Below, in pieces: positions 45,795 to 56,004 of a stretch of DNA of 64,000 nt. Position 1 is the first letter of the stretch; every line of letters starts with the position of its first letter. This DNA is from Desulfosporosinus lacus DSM 15449. GTDB taxonomy: Bacteria; Bacillota; Desulfitobacteriia; Desulfitobacteriales; Desulfitobacteriaceae. The stretch lies in assembly GCF_900129935.1 (NCBI RefSeq), contig NZ_FQXJ01000007.1, forward strand, positions 1 to 64,000. Direction: 5' to 3'. Made by a program: the position numbers and the translations under genes. The notes below the pieces were generated by a model. The model was given only the letters and a program-made list of their open reading frames with translations. It searched no databases and had not been told where the DNA came from.

Positions 45795-46735
45795 GCAAAG
45801 AAGTACTGGATCAATGGATAGCACGATCGTTTGAACAAGATAGAAGAGCAACCGCTAAACTCATTTCTTGGGTCGAAGATGACATAGAGCGAGCGCATAT
45901 CATGCGTTCTGTATTAAAAAAAACCGGACAAAAAATGGTAGTAGGAATAACCGGTCCTCCAGGAGCAGGAAAAAGCTCGTTGGTTGAGGCTTTGACAAAA
46001 CTTTACCGCGCTAGGGACGAAAGGGTAGGGATCGTAGCGGTAGATCCTAGCAGCCCTTATACTGGCGGGGCTATTTTGGGCGACAGGATTCGAATGCAGG
46101 CACATGGAACCGATCGTGACGTATTTATCCGCAGCATGGGGACCCGGGGGCATTTAGGGGGGGTTACGCGTTCAACCTCCGATGTATTACGTATTTTGGA
46201 AGGTGGAGGGTATGGGCGACTTCTTTTAGAAACAGTTGGTGTCGGTCAATCTGAACTGGAAATTATGCAAATGGCAGATACTGTCGTGGTAGTACTTAAT
46301 CCTGGAACAGGGGATGGAATTCAGGCTATCAAAGCAGGAATTATGGAAGTAGCGGATGTCTTTGTCGTGAATAAAGCCGATTTACCTGGGGCCGATCGAA
46401 TGAAGAATGACATAGAGATGATGTTAAACTTAAATGGAGATACAAGGCCTTGGCGCCCACCCGTCGTTCTCACCAGTGTTATTACAGAAACTGGAGTAGA
46501 GAGCTTGTACGAGAAGATTGAAGCACATCAGTGTTACATGCTGGAATCCGGGCAAAGAGATGAGCGACGCAAGGAACGTCTGCGTCAGGAAGTTTGGCGT
46601 CATTGGGAAGACAAAATGCGTGCATTGTATGAAATAGTTTGGGAAGAAGCCCGAGAAGAAAGGGTAATATTGCATCAGGATGATCCTTACCAATTAGCTC
46701 AGATGTTATGGGAAGAGCGTTTTAAAGGGGGATAA
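45791..46735 (+). CDS. MeaB-type GTPase chaperone of the acyl-CoA mutase
   Basis: This is a 314-residue G3E GTPase of the MeaB/ArgK family. It has Walker [10 protein letters not shown] (about 54-62), the [19 protein letters not shown] segment typical of Mea[10 protein letters not shown] and [10 protein letters not shown]. MeaB proteins gate cofactor loading and protect B12 mutases from inactivation. The TTG start overlaps the preceding stop. The mutase large subunit follows 5 bp later. Confidence 0.93.
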   Translation: MSKEVLDQWIARSFEQDRRATAKLISWVEDDIERAHIMRSVLKKTGQKMVVGITGPPGAGKSSLVEALTKLYRARDERVGIVAVDPSSPYTGGAILGDRIRMQAHGTDRDVFIRSMGTRGHLGGVTRSTSDVLRILEGGGYGRLLLETVGVGQSELEIMQMADTVVVVLNPGTGDGIQAIKAGIMEVADVFVVNKADLPGADRMKNDIEMMLNLNGDTRPWRPPVVLTSVITETGVESLYEKIEAHQCYMLESGQRDERRKERLRQEVWRHWEDKMRALYEIVWEEAREERVILHQDDPYQLAQMLWEERFKGG

Positions 46736-46740
46736 ATGGG

Positions 46741-48378
46741 ATGAGTGAAAACTTCTTGCGTTGGAAAGCGAAATATGACGCTCAGAGGGAGCGAAAGGGT
46801 CCGTTCTTTACAGTTTCTAGCGTTCCAATTGATCCACTTTACGGACCCGGAAATGCTGCGGAGATTGATTACGAACGTGACTTGGGTAATCCGGGCGAGT
46901 ATCCTTATACCCGCGGGGTCCGGCCAAATATGTACCGTGGGCGACTGTGGACTATGCGAATGTTTGCAGGATTTGCCACAGCTGTAGAATCGAATGAACG
47001 ATATAAGTATCTGCTAAGCCAAGGGCAAACTGGCTTAAGTGTAGCTTTTGATATGCCGACGATCATGGGGTACGATTCGGACCATCCACGTGCTTACGGA
47101 GAGGTCGGTCGGGTCGGAGTTGCCATAGATTCCCTACAGGATATGGAAATCCTGTTTCAAGATATTTCACTTGATAAAGTAAGTACATCCATGACTATCA
47201 ATGCGCCGGCTTCCATCATTTGGTCAATGTATGTTGTGGCTGCGGAGAAACAAGGTATCCCCGCCCATAAGTTAACAGGTACAATTCAAAATGATATTTT
47301 AAAGGAATATATTGCCCAAAAGTCTTGGATTTTCCCGCCAGATCCCTCTATGCGTCTTATTACTGATATTTTTGGGTTTGCTAAGGAAAATGTTCCAAAG
47401 TGGAATACCATTAGTATCAGCGGCTATCACATTCGGGAGGCCGGAGCAACAGCACTGCAAGAACTGGCGTTCACCCTTGCGGATGGATTTGCTTATGTTG
47501 AGGCAGGCATTAAAGCTGGTTTGGATGTGGATGACTTTGCTCCGCGTTTGTCCTTCTTCTTTAATTCCCATACGGATTTCTTCGAAGAGATTGCGAAATA
47601 TCGAGCGGCGCGTCGGATCTGGGCACGCCACATGAAAGAGAAATATGGGGCTAAAAAGGAAGAAAGTCTGCTCATGCGGTTCCATACCCAAACTGCCGGG
47701 TGTTCCCTGACAGGTCCACAGCCAGAAAACAACATTGTGCGAACCGCCTATCAGGCAATGGCTGCCGTCCTAGGAGGAACTCAGTCGTTGCATACTAATT
47801 CTATGGATGAAGTCTTAGCATTGCCCTCGGAAAAGGCGGTTCAGATAGCACTTCGAACTCAGCAGGTTTTGGCCTATGAAACAGGCGTTGTGAATACTAT
47901 TGATCCATTGGCAGGTTCTTATTTCGTGGAGACCTTTACCAATCAAATGGAAGAAGGCGCAGAAGAGTATTTCCGTAAAATCGATGAGCTAGGCGGGGTT
48001 TTGGGCGCCATTCAAGAGAATTTCTTTCAGCAGGAAATTGCAGATGCAGCTTACCGCTATCAACAAGAGATTGAAAGCAAAGACCGGATTATTGTTGGTA
48101 TTAATGATTTTATCAACGAGGAAAAGGATAAGATCGATTTGTTAAAGATTGACCCTGAAGTCGAGCGAGCCCAAGTAAACAGGGTTAAAGCTTTAAAACA
48201 AAGCAGGGATAACATCAGGGTACAGACGACACTGGACGATTTGAAGGTTGCCGCTCAAGGAAGCGATAATCTGATTCCCAAGATTATGGACGCAGTTCGG
48301 GCCTATGCTACTGAGGGAGAGATGATAGCAGTCCTCAAGGAAATCTTTGGGGAGTATCGGGAACAAGCCGTATTTTAG
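46741..48378 (+). CDS. Acyl-CoA mutase large subunit, isobutyryl-CoA mutase-like
   Basis: This 545-residue protein forms the TIM-barrel catalytic subunit of an adenosylcobalamin-dependent acyl-CoA mutase. It would routinely be called methylmalonyl-CoA mutase. The two substrate-specificity positions argue otherwise: Tyr89 and Arg207 of Propionibacterium methylmalonyl-CoA mutase correspond to Phe75 ([10 protein letters not shown]) and Gln193 (EYIAQKSW) here. Both pairs are 118 residues apart, and Phe/Gln is the isobutyryl-CoA mutase pair. Ala102 excludes the 2-hydroxyisobutyryl-CoA mutase Asp. The likely reaction is therefore butyryl-CoA to isobutyryl-CoA. The B12-binding subunit is encoded separately at 48400. 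Confidence 0.9.
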   Translation: MSENFLRWKAKYDAQRERKGPFFTVSSVPIDPLYGPGNAAEIDYERDLGNPGEYPYTRGVRPNMYRGRLWTMRMFAGFATAVESNERYKYLLSQGQTGLSVAFDMPTIMGYDSDHPRAYGEVGRVGVAIDSLQDMEILFQDISLDKVSTSMTINAPASIIWSMYVVAAEKQGIPAHKLTGTIQNDILKEYIAQKSWIFPPDPSMRLITDIFGFAKENVPKWNTISISGYHIREAGATALQELAFTLADGFAYVEAGIKAGLDVDDFAPRLSFFFNSHTDFFEEIAKYRAARRIWARHMKEKYGAKKEESLLMRFHTQTAGCSLTGPQPENNIVRTAYQAMAAVLGGTQSLHTNSMDEVLALPSEKAVQIALRTQQVLAYETGVVNTIDPLAGSYFVETFTNQMEEGAEEYFRKIDELGGVLGAIQENFFQQEIADAAYRYQQEIESKDRIIVGINDFINEEKDKIDLLKIDPEVERAQVNRVKALKQSRDNIRVQTTLDDLKVAAQGSDNLIPKIMDAVRAYATEGEMIAVLKEIFGEYREQAVF

Positions 48379-48399
48379 TACAGTGTGGGAGGGAACGTT

Positions 48400-48819
48400 A
48401 TGAATAAGACTCGAATACGTGTCCTAGTGGGTAAGCCGGGATTGGACGGCCATGACCGGGGTGCCAAAGTTATCGCCCGCATGTTGCGTGATGCTGGAAT
48501 GGAAGTCATCTACTCTGGATTGCATCAAACCCCAGAACAAATAGTGGAAGCAGCGATTCAGGAAGATGTCGACTTAATTGGAGTCAGTGTTTTATCCGGA
48601 GCACACATGACGATCTTTCCAAGAATCAAGGAATTACTGAAAGAGCAGAATGCTGAAGACATTCTACTAATGGGCGGAGGAACGATTCCTGAGGAGGACA
48701 TTGTTTCCCTGATAGAGGCGGGACATGCTGAGGCCTTATTTACACCTGGTGCAACCTCGACTGAGATTGTGAGTTGGATTAAGAGTAAATTAGAGTCTAG
48801 TAAAGAGGACGTTGTTTGA
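48400..48819 (+). CDS. B12-binding small subunit of the acyl-CoA mutase
   Basis: This 139-residue Rossmann-like cobalamin-binding protein has the base-off motif [16 protein letters not shown] (Asp-x-His-x-x-Gly) and the later SVLSGAHM and [10 protein letters not shown] segments. It completes the split mutase with the large subunit encoded 21 bp upstream. ATG 48400 follows GGGAGGGAACGTT; an upstream in-frame ATG at 48385 lacks a site. Confidence 0.92.
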   Translation: MNKTRIRVLVGKPGLDGHDRGAKVIARMLRDAGMEVIYSGLHQTPEQIVEAAIQEDVDLIGVSVLSGAHMTIFPRIKELLKEQNAEDILLMGGGTIPEEDIVSLIEAGHAEALFTPGATSTEIVSWIKSKLESSKEDVV

Positions 48820-48893
48820 GAGGTCTGAGATTGAATTAATTGAAGTGGATAAATCAATTGAAATGTTGTAAATAAGCTTATAGGATTCTTTGG

Positions 48894-48922
48894 ACGCACG
48901 TTAATCTAATGTGCGTTTTTTT
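48894..48922 (+). terminator. Terminator of the mutase operon
   Basis: ACGCAC and GTGCGT flank a short loop and end in seven T. It lies about 75 bp past the last stop. Confidence 0.75.
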
Positions 48923-49003
48923 ATGTGTGCGGAGATTTATGCTGATAACTTCCAGATAACAAAAGATGTGATGGGGTAAGTTAAACAAAGGAAATAATTA
49001 TGA

Positions 49004-49058
49004 TTGACAAAAATTAAAAAATAGGTAGAATAAATGTAAGTGAGTAATCACTCATTAA
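49004..49058 (+). promoter_or_regulatory. Sigma-A promoter with TetR-type operator
   Basis: TTGACA at 49004-49009 and TAGAAT at 49026-49031 are spaced 16 bases apart. TGAGTAATCACTCA, a palindrome, lies at 49041-49054 in the initial transcribed region. It is a likely autoregulatory site for the TetR protein encoded next. Confidence 0.7.
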
Positions 49059-49090
49059 TATTTAATCAAATCTTAATTTTCGGAGGTCTT

Positions 49091-49726
49091 ATGAAGTCAA
49101 AGCAAGAAACTAAACAACCGGAAATCCGCAGAAAGAAAACGGCAGAAGAGCGGCGCCAAGATATCCTTGAAGCAGCTCTCAATATCTTCACTGAAAAGGG
49201 CTATAACGGCTCAACAACTGCGGAAATTGCCCGAGGAGCAGGTGTTGCTGAAGGAACTATTTTTCGTCATTTTGCCACCAAGAAGGAATTGCTGATTGCT
49301 GTTCTGAGTCCGAAAATCCTTGAGGGGATTATCTCTCTAGATAAGAAACACAAAGATCCTGTAGAATTTTTTCGGTGTTTCATGAAGAATCGCATGGAGT
49401 TCATTAAAGAAAATGACGGTCTTGTTCGCTTTATGTTTGCTGAAGCACAGTACCATGACGAAGTTAGAGAAGCCCTCTCAAATGGGATTCTAGGACAGGG
49501 TATAAATATTGTTCAGCCATGGTTTGAAAAAGGGGTTAAACAAGGGGTTTTTAAACCCGTCCCATTTCCCTCTGTGATGCGAACTTTTATGGGAATGGTT
49601 TTATTTTACGGGGTATTCAATCATGTTTTTCCAGGTTTATCCCCGGAAAACACAATAGAAGAGGCAACAGATCAAACGCTGGAGATTTTTTTACATGGGT
49701 TGATGGTTAAGGAAGCTAAAACTTAA
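49091..49726 (+). CDS. TetR/AcrR-family regulator of the exporter operon
   Basis: This is a 211-residue regulator. The N-terminal helix-turn-helix reads RRQDILEAALNIFTEKGYNG, then TTAEIARGAGVAEGTIFRHF, the standard TetR pattern. A C-terminal ligand-binding helical domain follows. It probably represses its own gene and the HlyD/ABC genes 63 bp downstream until an effector binds. I start it at ATG 49091 after GGAGGTC rather than at TTG 49040, which lies inside the operator. Confidence 0.9.
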   Translation: MKSKQETKQPEIRRKKTAEERRQDILEAALNIFTEKGYNGSTTAEIARGAGVAEGTIFRHFATKKELLIAVLSPKILEGIISLDKKHKDPVEFFRCFMKNRMEFIKENDGLVRFMFAEAQYHDEVREALSNGILGQGINIVQPWFEKGVKQGVFKPVPFPSVMRTFMGMVLFYGVFNHVFPGLSPENTIEEATDQTLEIFLHGLMVKEAKT

Positions 49727-49788
49727 GGACTGAGGATAAGAAAGAGGAACACCAATGGTTTAAGTTCAAGGAGCGGAGGAGAGAAAAT

Positions 49789-50805
49789 ATGAGAAAAAAA
49801 GCGGTTGTCGTAGTCGTTATTCTAGTTCTTATTGCGCTGTCGATCTTGGGAGAGCGCTTTTTAGACCGCTCAACAGAATCAAACATTTATTCAGGTACGA
49901 TTGAAGGAACTGAACTTCCGGTGCAACCAGAGCTGGGTGGCAAGATAACAGAGTTATTAGTGAGTGAAGGCGAGATTATTAATTCGGGGGATATCATTGC
50001 TAAACTTGACGACAGTCAGGCTAAGATTTCCTTGGAAATCGCGAAGAGCCAACAGGCTCAGGCGCAGGCCAAACTCAACGATCTCTTGGGAGGAGCGCGG
50101 GCGGAGGAAATCCGTCGGCTCGAGCACCTGGTGAGCCAGGCGAAGGCTAATCTAGCTGCCTTGGAACCAAGTCTTAAATTTGAGGAAGATAATCTGGCGG
50201 CTAATCAAAAACTCTATGAGAGTGGCGCCATTAGTAAACAGGTCGTGGATGGTCAGCAAAATAAACTCGATACTTTAAAGGCCCAGTATCAGAGCGCCCA
50301 AGCAAGCGTCGATGCCACGCAGGCCAGTCTCGATCAAGCTCTCGCTGGTTACACACAGCCGACCATTCAGGCTCAGAGAGCGGCTGTTGATATTGCGGCT
50401 CAGTCAGTTAAAACGGCAGAATTGGGTTTAAACAAACTTACTATTAAGAGTTTAGCCGGTGGTCAGGTTCTCTATCAGAATGCTGAGATAGGTCAAGTAG
50501 TCAATCCTGGCACAACTCTGGTAACGATTCTGGATCCCAATGATTTGTGGATCAAAATATATATTCCGGGAGCCAAGCTCGGTCAGATACAAATGGGCGG
50601 GACGGTTTCTATTTTAGCGGATGCCTACCCTGATAAGACATTCAAAGGACAAATCCAATATATCAGTAATCAAGCAGAATTCACTCCAAAAAATGTGCAA
50701 ACAAAGGAAGAACGGACCACGACAGTTTATGCTATCAAAATAACCATTACAGAAGGTAAAGAACAGTTGAAAGCAGGCATGCCAGCAGATGTAACCCTGG
50801 AGTAA
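49789..50805 (+). CDS. HlyD-family membrane fusion protein (YbhG-like)
   Basis: This 338-residue protein has an N-terminal membrane anchor (VVVVILVLIALSILGERF), a lipoyl domain (TIEGTELPVQPELGGKITELLVSEGEIINSG) and a long coiled-coil hairpin rich in Ala/Gln (about 90-210). A second lipoyl half and a barrel domain follow. It links the ABC-2 exporter encoded by the next two genes to the cell surface. The organisation tetR-hlyD-ATPase-permease matches ybhG-type multidrug exporters. Confidence 0.9.
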   Translation: MRKKAVVVVVILVLIALSILGERFLDRSTESNIYSGTIEGTELPVQPELGGKITELLVSEGEIINSGDIIAKLDDSQAKISLEIAKSQQAQAQAKLNDLLGGARAEEIRRLEHLVSQAKANLAALEPSLKFEEDNLAANQKLYESGAISKQVVDGQQNKLDTLKAQYQSAQASVDATQASLDQALAGYTQPTIQAQRAAVDIAAQSVKTAELGLNKLTIKSLAGGQVLYQNAEIGQVVNPGTTLVTILDPNDLWIKIYIPGAKLGQIQMGGTVSILADAYPDKTFKGQIQYISNQAEFTPKNVQTKEERTTTVYAIKITITEGKEQLKAGMPADVTLE

Positions 50806-50819
50806 AGGAGTGAGACAGA

Positions 50820-51593
50820 ATGAATTTAGCAATTGACTGCCAGGGTTTAGTCAAACGGTTTGGCACGTATACAGCGGTTCAAGGGGTGAGCTTCCAACTT
50901 CCTGCCGGAGCAATAATGGGTTTCGTCGGGCCCAACGGCGCGGGAAAGACAACGCTTATTCGGATGCTATGCGGAGTTTTAGTGCCCACAGAGGGTCGAG
51001 CTACGGTGCTGGGCTATGACGTCTTGACTCAACCAGAGGAAATCAAACAGCGTATTGGCTATATGTCCCAAAAGTTTAGTCTTTACGACGATCTGACCGT
51101 GAGAGAAAATCTTGATTTCTATGCAGGGGTTTACAGCTTGCAAGGAAAAATGGCTAAGGAACAGAAAACTCGGGTCATTGAACGGATTGGTTTAGTTGAG
51201 CGAACCAGCCAATTAGTCTCTTCTCTCTCGGGCGGTTGGAAACAAAGAGTGGCCTTGGCTTGTGCTTTATTGCATAGTCCCCAACTACTCATTCTTGATG
51301 AACCGACGGCTGGGGTAGATCCGGTTTCAAGGCGAATTTTTTTGGATTTGATTCATCAGTTAGCGAAAGAGGGAATGACGATTCTAGTCAGCACTCACTA
51401 TATGGATGAAGCTGCAACGTGTGATTACTTGGGTTTTGTCTTTTATGGGCACTTAATCGCCTTTGGTTCCCCTGATGAAATGAAAGAGAAAGAGGCTAAA
51501 GATAATTTGGATGATCTCTTCATTTATTATGTTGAAAACGAGGCCTCTGATGATCCTCGTAATCTCGCCCTTAAGAAAGGAGGGCGAGGCTAG
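50820..51593 (+). CDS. ABC-2 exporter ATPase (YbhF-like)
   Basis: This 257-residue ATPase has Walker A GPNGAGKTT, Q-loop YMSQKFSLYDDL, signature LSGGWKQRVALACAL, Walker B LLILDEPTAGVDP and the H-loop STHYMDEA. It is an exporter-type subunit that drives the permease encoded next. It overlaps that gene by 1 bp. Unlike Escherichia coli YbhF, it has a single nucleotide-binding domain. Confidence 0.92.
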   Translation: MNLAIDCQGLVKRFGTYTAVQGVSFQLPAGAIMGFVGPNGAGKTTLIRMLCGVLVPTEGRATVLGYDVLTQPEEIKQRIGYMSQKFSLYDDLTVRENLDFYAGVYSLQGKMAKEQKTRVIERIGLVERTSQLVSSLSGGWKQRVALACALLHSPQLLILDEPTAGVDPVSRRIFLDLIHQLAKEGMTILVSTHYMDEAATCDYLGFVFYGHLIAFGSPDEMKEKEAKDNLDDLFIYYVENEASDDPRNLALKKGGRG

Positions 51594-52738
51594 TGGGAAG
51601 ATTTTCTTGGGTGCGTTTTTTAGCAGTACTAAGAAAGGAATTCCTTCATATTCGACGAGACCGTGCCAGCTTAATAATGGCTATTGCCATGCCAATAGGA
51701 ATGCTCCTCCTGTTTGGTTATGCCGTCAATACGGATGTCGACCATCTGTCTACCGTGGTTTGGGATCAATCTCAGACTGCAGACAGCAGAGAGTTTATTA
51801 CCTCAATACGTAACACTCAATATTTAGACCCTGATGCTTATGTCCAAGGATATGAGCAGATCGAAGGTTATCTGGATAGCGGTAAGGCACGAGTGGCGGT
51901 TATAATCCCGCCTGATTTTGGCAAAGAATTACAAAAGGATAACGGACAGGCTGATGTACAGATTTTAGTGGACGGGTCTGATCCTACCATTGCTCGGGCT
52001 GCTATGTCTGCGGTTCAGATGCTTGGTCTCAATAAATCTCTGGAGATTCAAGGAGTACGTCTGGCCGCTAAGGGTGCAACTGCGGGTACGAACATGCCGC
52101 TTAATATTGAGACCAGAGTCTGGTATAATCCGGATATGAAATCAATGGTCTTTAACATTCCAGCCCTAATTGGTTTGATCTTACAAAATGTAATTGCAAT
52201 GTTAACCTCATTTTCGATTGTGAGAGAAAAGGAACGCGGTACCATGGAACAAGTGGTGGTGACTCCTATTCGTTCTCTTGAATTGCTGCTGGGCAAGTTG
52301 CTTCCGTTTGTGTTTATCGGGTTTGTCTCTCTAACCTTAATCCTAGCTACCGGAATTTTTTGGTTCGGAGTAATGCCAGCAGGAAGCATTCCACTTTTAG
52401 TACTCTTATCCACTATTTTTTTGTTTACCATTCTAGCCATTGGGCTATTGATTTCCAGTATCGCCAGAACTCAGCTTCAGGCGATGCAAATGACGTTCAT
52501 CTTAATCTTGCCTTCTATTTTATTGTCTGGTTTCATCTTTCCACGGGAAACTATGCCGATTTTCTTAAAGATTTTGGGTGGATTATTTCCGTTAACTTAT
52601 TTTCTGGAAATCGTGCGAGGAATCTTCCTAAAAGGGGTAGGGATGGAGTATCTTTGGCAGGACACACTCATCTTATGTGCGTTTGCGATTATCTTGGTGG
52701 GAATTGCAGCTAAGAAGTTTAAGAAGAATTTAGATTAG
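51593..52738 (+). CDS. ABC-2 exporter permease (YbhS/YbhR-like)
   Basis: This 381-residue permease has one N-terminal membrane helix (about 27-47), a large extracytoplasmic loop of about 140 residues, and five C-terminal helices (about 180-375). The motif VREKERGTMEQVVVTPIRSLELLLGK is typical of ABC-2 exporters. GTG 51593 overlaps the ATPase stop. Only one permease gene is present, so it should work as a homodimer, unlike the ybhRS pair. Confidence 0.92.
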   Translation: MGRFSWVRFLAVLRKEFLHIRRDRASLIMAIAMPIGMLLLFGYAVNTDVDHLSTVVWDQSQTADSREFITSIRNTQYLDPDAYVQGYEQIEGYLDSGKARVAVIIPPDFGKELQKDNGQADVQILVDGSDPTIARAAMSAVQMLGLNKSLEIQGVRLAAKGATAGTNMPLNIETRVWYNPDMKSMVFNIPALIGLILQNVIAMLTSFSIVREKERGTMEQVVVTPIRSLELLLGKLLPFVFIGFVSLTLILATGIFWFGVMPAGSIPLLVLLSTIFLFTILAIGLLISSIARTQLQAMQMTFILILPSILLSGFIFPRETMPIFLKILGGLFPLTYFLEIVRGIFLKGVGMEYLWQDTLILCAFAIILVGIAAKKFKKNLD

Positions 52739-52914
52739 GGGAAGGGAGATCGAGGAAGTCCCCTAAATACTTGTGAAATAGATTTATATTGTAGGTGAAT
52801 ACATCTTTGCTTCAGTGAGAGAGTCCTATAACTAAGTTAACTAAACAATAGCACCAGCACTTTAGGAGTAGAATATGCAGAACCTGAGGTAATTAAAAAA
52901 TAATCATGATAATA
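52739..52914. other. Short intergenic region
   Basis: Lies between the convergent exporter and dapL genes; no gene is seen. Confidence 0.3.
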
Positions 52915-52953
52915 AATACCCTGTCGCTTGGATAGACCCAGCGACAGGGTATT
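52915..52953. terminator. Bidirectional terminator
   Basis: AATACCCTGTCGCT and AGCGACAGGGTATT are perfect 14-base arms, 4 bp beyond the minus-strand dapL stop. It serves dapL and probably the exporter operon. Confidence 0.85.
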
Positions 52954-52957
52954 TTAA

Positions 52958-54196
52958 TTAACCACTCATTTTCGTCTTAATTCGTTCGATAGCTTTTTCC
53001 GTATTTTCTCGGGTTCCAAAGGCCGTTAGCCGAAAGTATCCTTCGCCGTTAGCGCCAAAGCCTGCTCCTGGTGTTCCAATTACATTTGCTTCTTTCATGA
53101 GCTTGTCGAAGAACTCCCAGGAGCCCATTTTATTGGGGGTTTTCATCCAGATGTAGGGGGCATTAATCCCGCCAAATACTTCATAGCCCGCCTTGGTTAG
53201 ACCTTCTCGGATGATCCGAGCATTTTCCATATAGTAGTCAATAGTTTCTTTGACCTGTTTTTTCCCTTCCGGAGTGTAAATCGCTGCTGCAGCGGCTTGC
53301 ACAGGATAAGAGACTCCATTGAACTTTGTGGTCTGCCTTCTTAGCCATAGCTTATTTAGGCTATGCTGGTTACCCTCGGAATCATAGACCATAACTTCCT
53401 TTGGTACAACTGTATATGCGCAACGTGTTCCGGTGAAGCCCGCTGTCTTGGAGAAGCTTCGGAACTCTACTGCAACTTCACGAGCACCCTCGATCTCATA
53501 GATGGTGCGTGGAACTTCTTCTTCACGTATGTAAGCTTCATAAGCAGAGTCGTACAAAATTATCGATTTATTCTCTCGTGCGTAGTCAACCCATTGTTTT
53601 AGCTCTGCTCTGTTTAAGGTCATCCCTGTCGGATTGTTTGGAAAGCAAAGGTAAATCATATCTACATGAGTCGTAGGAAAGGCGGGTTTCATTCCATTTT
53701 CTTCGGTACACGGCAGATAGACAATACTTTCATACTGTCCTTTCTCAGCATTGAAATTCCCTGTACGTCCTGCCATCACGTTACTGTCAACGTAAACAGG
53801 ATAGACCGGATCAGTGACCGCCATGACATTGCCAACACCAAAAATCTCTTGAAAGTTTGCGGTATCACTCTTTGCTCCATCGCTGACATAGACTTCATCA
53901 AGAGAGAAATCTACTCCTCGGGTTTTATAATCGTTTTCTATGATTTTTTCGATCAAAAAGTCATACCCTTGCTCTGGTCCGTACCCTCTGAAGGTTTCAG
54001 CGTTCCCCATTTCGTCGACAGCTTTTTTCATTGCCTCTATGACTGCAGGAGGAAGTGGACGGGTTACATCCCCAATCCCTAATCTAATAATATCTGCATG
54101 CGGGTTTTCGTTTTTGAATTGTGTCACCCTGCGAGCAATTTCTGAAAACAAATAACTTCCAGGCAACCTTAGATAATTCTCATTCATTAGTGCCAT
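52958..54196 (-). CDS. dapL: LL-diaminopimelate aminotransferase
   Basis: This 412-residue class I aminotransferase closely follows Dap[21 protein letters not shown] at the start, [26 protein letters not shown] and [11 protein letters not shown]. The PLP Lys lies in [13 protein letters not shown]. It converts tetrahydrodipicolinate directly to LL-diaminopimelate for lysine and cell wall synthesis, as in many clostridia-like Firmicutes. The length is normal. It is divergent from the related aminotransferase at 54496. Confidence 0.94.
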   Translation of the reverse strand: MALMNENYLRLPGSYLFSEIARRVTQFKNENPHADIIRLGIGDVTRPLPPAVIEAMKKAVDEMGNAETFRGYGPEQGYDFLIEKIIENDYKTRGVDFSLDEVYVSDGAKSDTANFQEIFGVGNVMAVTDPVYPVYVDSNVMAGRTGNFNAEKGQYESIVYLPCTEENGMKPAFPTTHVDMIYLCFPNNPTGMTLNRAELKQWVDYARENKSIILYDSAYEAYIREEEVPRTIYEIEGAREVAVEFRSFSKTAGFTGTRCAYTVVPKEVMVYDSEGNQHSLNKLWLRRQTTKFNGVSYPVQAAAAAIYTPEGKKQVKETIDYYMENARIIREGLTKAGYEVFGGINAPYIWMKTPNKMGSWEFFDKLMKEANVIGTPGAGFGANGEGYFRLTAFGTRENTEKAIERIKTKMSG

Positions 54197-54495
54197 AACT
54201 TGATTTGATCTCCCTTCTTAATACACATAGCTTTAAATCAAAGTATTCTCAAATAAAATAATTTCTAATATTATAGCATAATTTTATGGGTCATTCAGTT
54301 CTTCCGGTGAAAGGACGTAAGGAAATTTGTTGATTTTGCTTTATGAGCGTGCAGTTAACGTGATAAAATAAGTAGGCATTTATTGATTAAATTAATGCTA
54401 AACTAGTAAGAGACTATTTTTGCTTCTGTTTAGCTATAAGAAAGTGATTTGAGAGCTATAGTTATTAAGATAAGAATACAGAACGGAGTGTAAGA
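54197..54495. other. Divergent intergenic region between aminotransferase genes
   Basis: An AT-rich region of about 300 bp with no gene or recognised riboswitch. Confidence 0.35.
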
Positions 54496-55665
54496 ATGCA
54501 AATGCCATCAATACGTCTGGAAAGTTTAGGCGCCTCTGTCTTTACAGAAATGGATAATTTGAAAAGAGAATTGGAAAAAGCGGGAAATAATCTGATTAAT
54601 CTTAGTATTGGAAGTCCAGACCGTGCCCCGGCCCTGGAAATTCGTAATGTTTTGAGTCAGGCAGTTCTTGATGATAACCAATATGGATATACCTTAACCC
54701 GCGGGACAGAAGAATTTCGAAAGGTCTGTGCCGAGTGGTATCAAGAACGGTTTGGAGTTACTTTGAATCCCGAAACGGAGGTTTTGCCTCTAATGGGTTC
54801 TCAGGATGGTCTGGCTCACATTTTTTTAGCTTATATCGATCCTGGTGATCTAGCCTTTATTCCTGATCCGGGATATCCAATTTATACGGCTGGTTTAATG
54901 TTGGCGGGAGGGAAGAAAGTTGCTATCCCGCTTCTGGAGGAGAATGGATACTTACCTGACTTAAAGCAGATTGATCCGGATCTGGCCCGCAAGGCGAAGC
55001 TTATGTTTTTGAATTATCCCAACAACCCAACGGCAGCTGTGGCAAATCTATCCTTTTTTGAAAAGGTTGTAGATTTTGCAAAAGAGTATGATCTGCTGAT
55101 CTGTCATGATGCAGCATATTCCGAACTGGCGTTTGAGGGTTTTAAGCCTGTAAGCTTTTTACAAGCCCGAGGGGCAAAAGAGGTCGGAATTGAGTTCCAT
55201 TCTGTTTCAAAGACATATAATCTTGCGGGAGCTAGGTTGGGTTTCGCCGTGGGAAATGCGGATGTCATCGGGACCCTATCACAACTCAAGTCAAATATTG
55301 ATTATGGTGTCTTCGCTCCAGTATTGACTGCGGGCGCTTATGCGCTCAATAATGGACAAGAATCGATTGAAGAGAATCAGAGTGCATATCAGAGACGACG
55401 GGATCTTTTAATTGAAGGTTGTGCTTTAGCAGGGTGGAAAATGCCGTTGCCACAAGGTTCTATGTTTGTCTGGGCACCTGTTCCTACAGAACAAGACTCA
55501 GTATCCTTTGCCATGGATTTGGCTCGGGAAGCCGGGGTGATTGTCGTCCCGGGGGTGGCCTTTGGGGAACATGGCGAAGGATTTGTAAGGGTAGCTTTGG
55601 TTCAAGATGAAAGCGTACTGCAGGAAGCGGTACAGCGAATTCAGCAGTTTTTAAAGAAGGGCTAG
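54496..55665 (+). CDS. PLP-dependent aminotransferase, DapL-related
   Basis: This 389-residue class I/II aminotransferase has the fold signature NLSIGSPDRAP, YGYTLTRGTEEFR, LNYPNNPTAAVA and the PLP Lys in SVSKTYNLAGARLG. It is related to LL-diaminopimelate and other aspartate-family aminotransferases and lies next to dapL, so it may serve amino acid synthesis. The substrate is not determined. ATG 54496 follows a GGAG-type site. Confidence 0.88.
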   Translation: MQMPSIRLESLGASVFTEMDNLKRELEKAGNNLINLSIGSPDRAPALEIRNVLSQAVLDDNQYGYTLTRGTEEFRKVCAEWYQERFGVTLNPETEVLPLMGSQDGLAHIFLAYIDPGDLAFIPDPGYPIYTAGLMLAGGKKVAIPLLEENGYLPDLKQIDPDLARKAKLMFLNYPNNPTAAVANLSFFEKVVDFAKEYDLLICHDAAYSELAFEGFKPVSFLQARGAKEVGIEFHSVSKTYNLAGARLGFAVGNADVIGTLSQLKSNIDYGVFAPVLTAGAYALNNGQESIEENQSAYQRRRDLLIEGCALAGWKMPLPQGSMFVWAPVPTEQDSVSFAMDLAREAGVIVVPGVAFGEHGEGFVRVALVQDESVLQEAVQRIQQFLKKG

Positions 55666-55778
55666 AAATAGAACAGTTGAAAAGGGTTAGGCAGATTTGG
55701 ATTACACCTTGGTGTGGCCGGTTCAGTCTTGCCACGGTTGGTTTTACCAAGTAATAATAAGAATCTCTTTTGGCGATA

Positions 55779-55806
55779 TGGCAACTTGTCATGTTGCCTT
55801 TTTTGT
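55779..55806 (+). terminator. Rho-independent terminator
   Basis: GGCAAC and GTTGCC flank a seven-base loop, followed by a T6 run, about 115 bp past the aminotransferase stop. Confidence 0.75.
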
Positions 55807-55912
55807 TAGTTTATTTAGTTATAGGGGGTATAAGAATTGATTAACCTGAAATAAAAGGAAAATAATCTTTTTTGTCGAATGAACTAAAAAAATCAGGAAA
55901 TTCATAATTTAA

Positions 55913-55995
55913 TTCTCAAACCTATCGAAAGGTAGGGACGCAAGCAACGGGTCTGAGGAGTTCTTTGTACAATCGATAAGCCAGGTTGCAGAGTA
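55913..55995 (+). promoter_or_regulatory. c-di-GMP-I (GEMM) riboswitch-like leader, atypical
   Basis: CAAACCTATCGAAAGGTAGG, then GACGC, ACGGGTCT and GGTTGC, follow the GEMM-I plan: a GAAA-loop P2 and a receptor-bearing P3. Compared with the second copy at 58575 it lacks one base in the GACGCAAAGCCACGGG core, and P3 pairs poorly. By my alignment the position equivalent to Vc2 G20 is C. A terminator (56005-56044) follows, as an expression platform. It lies 155 bp before the chemoreceptor. Confidence 0.7.
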
Positions 55996-56004
55996 TACTT
56001 TCTA

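Noticed and set aside
46741-48378. Plain methylmalonyl-CoA mutase call
   Set aside because: The Tyr/Arg pair needed for the carboxylate substrate is replaced by Phe/Gln.
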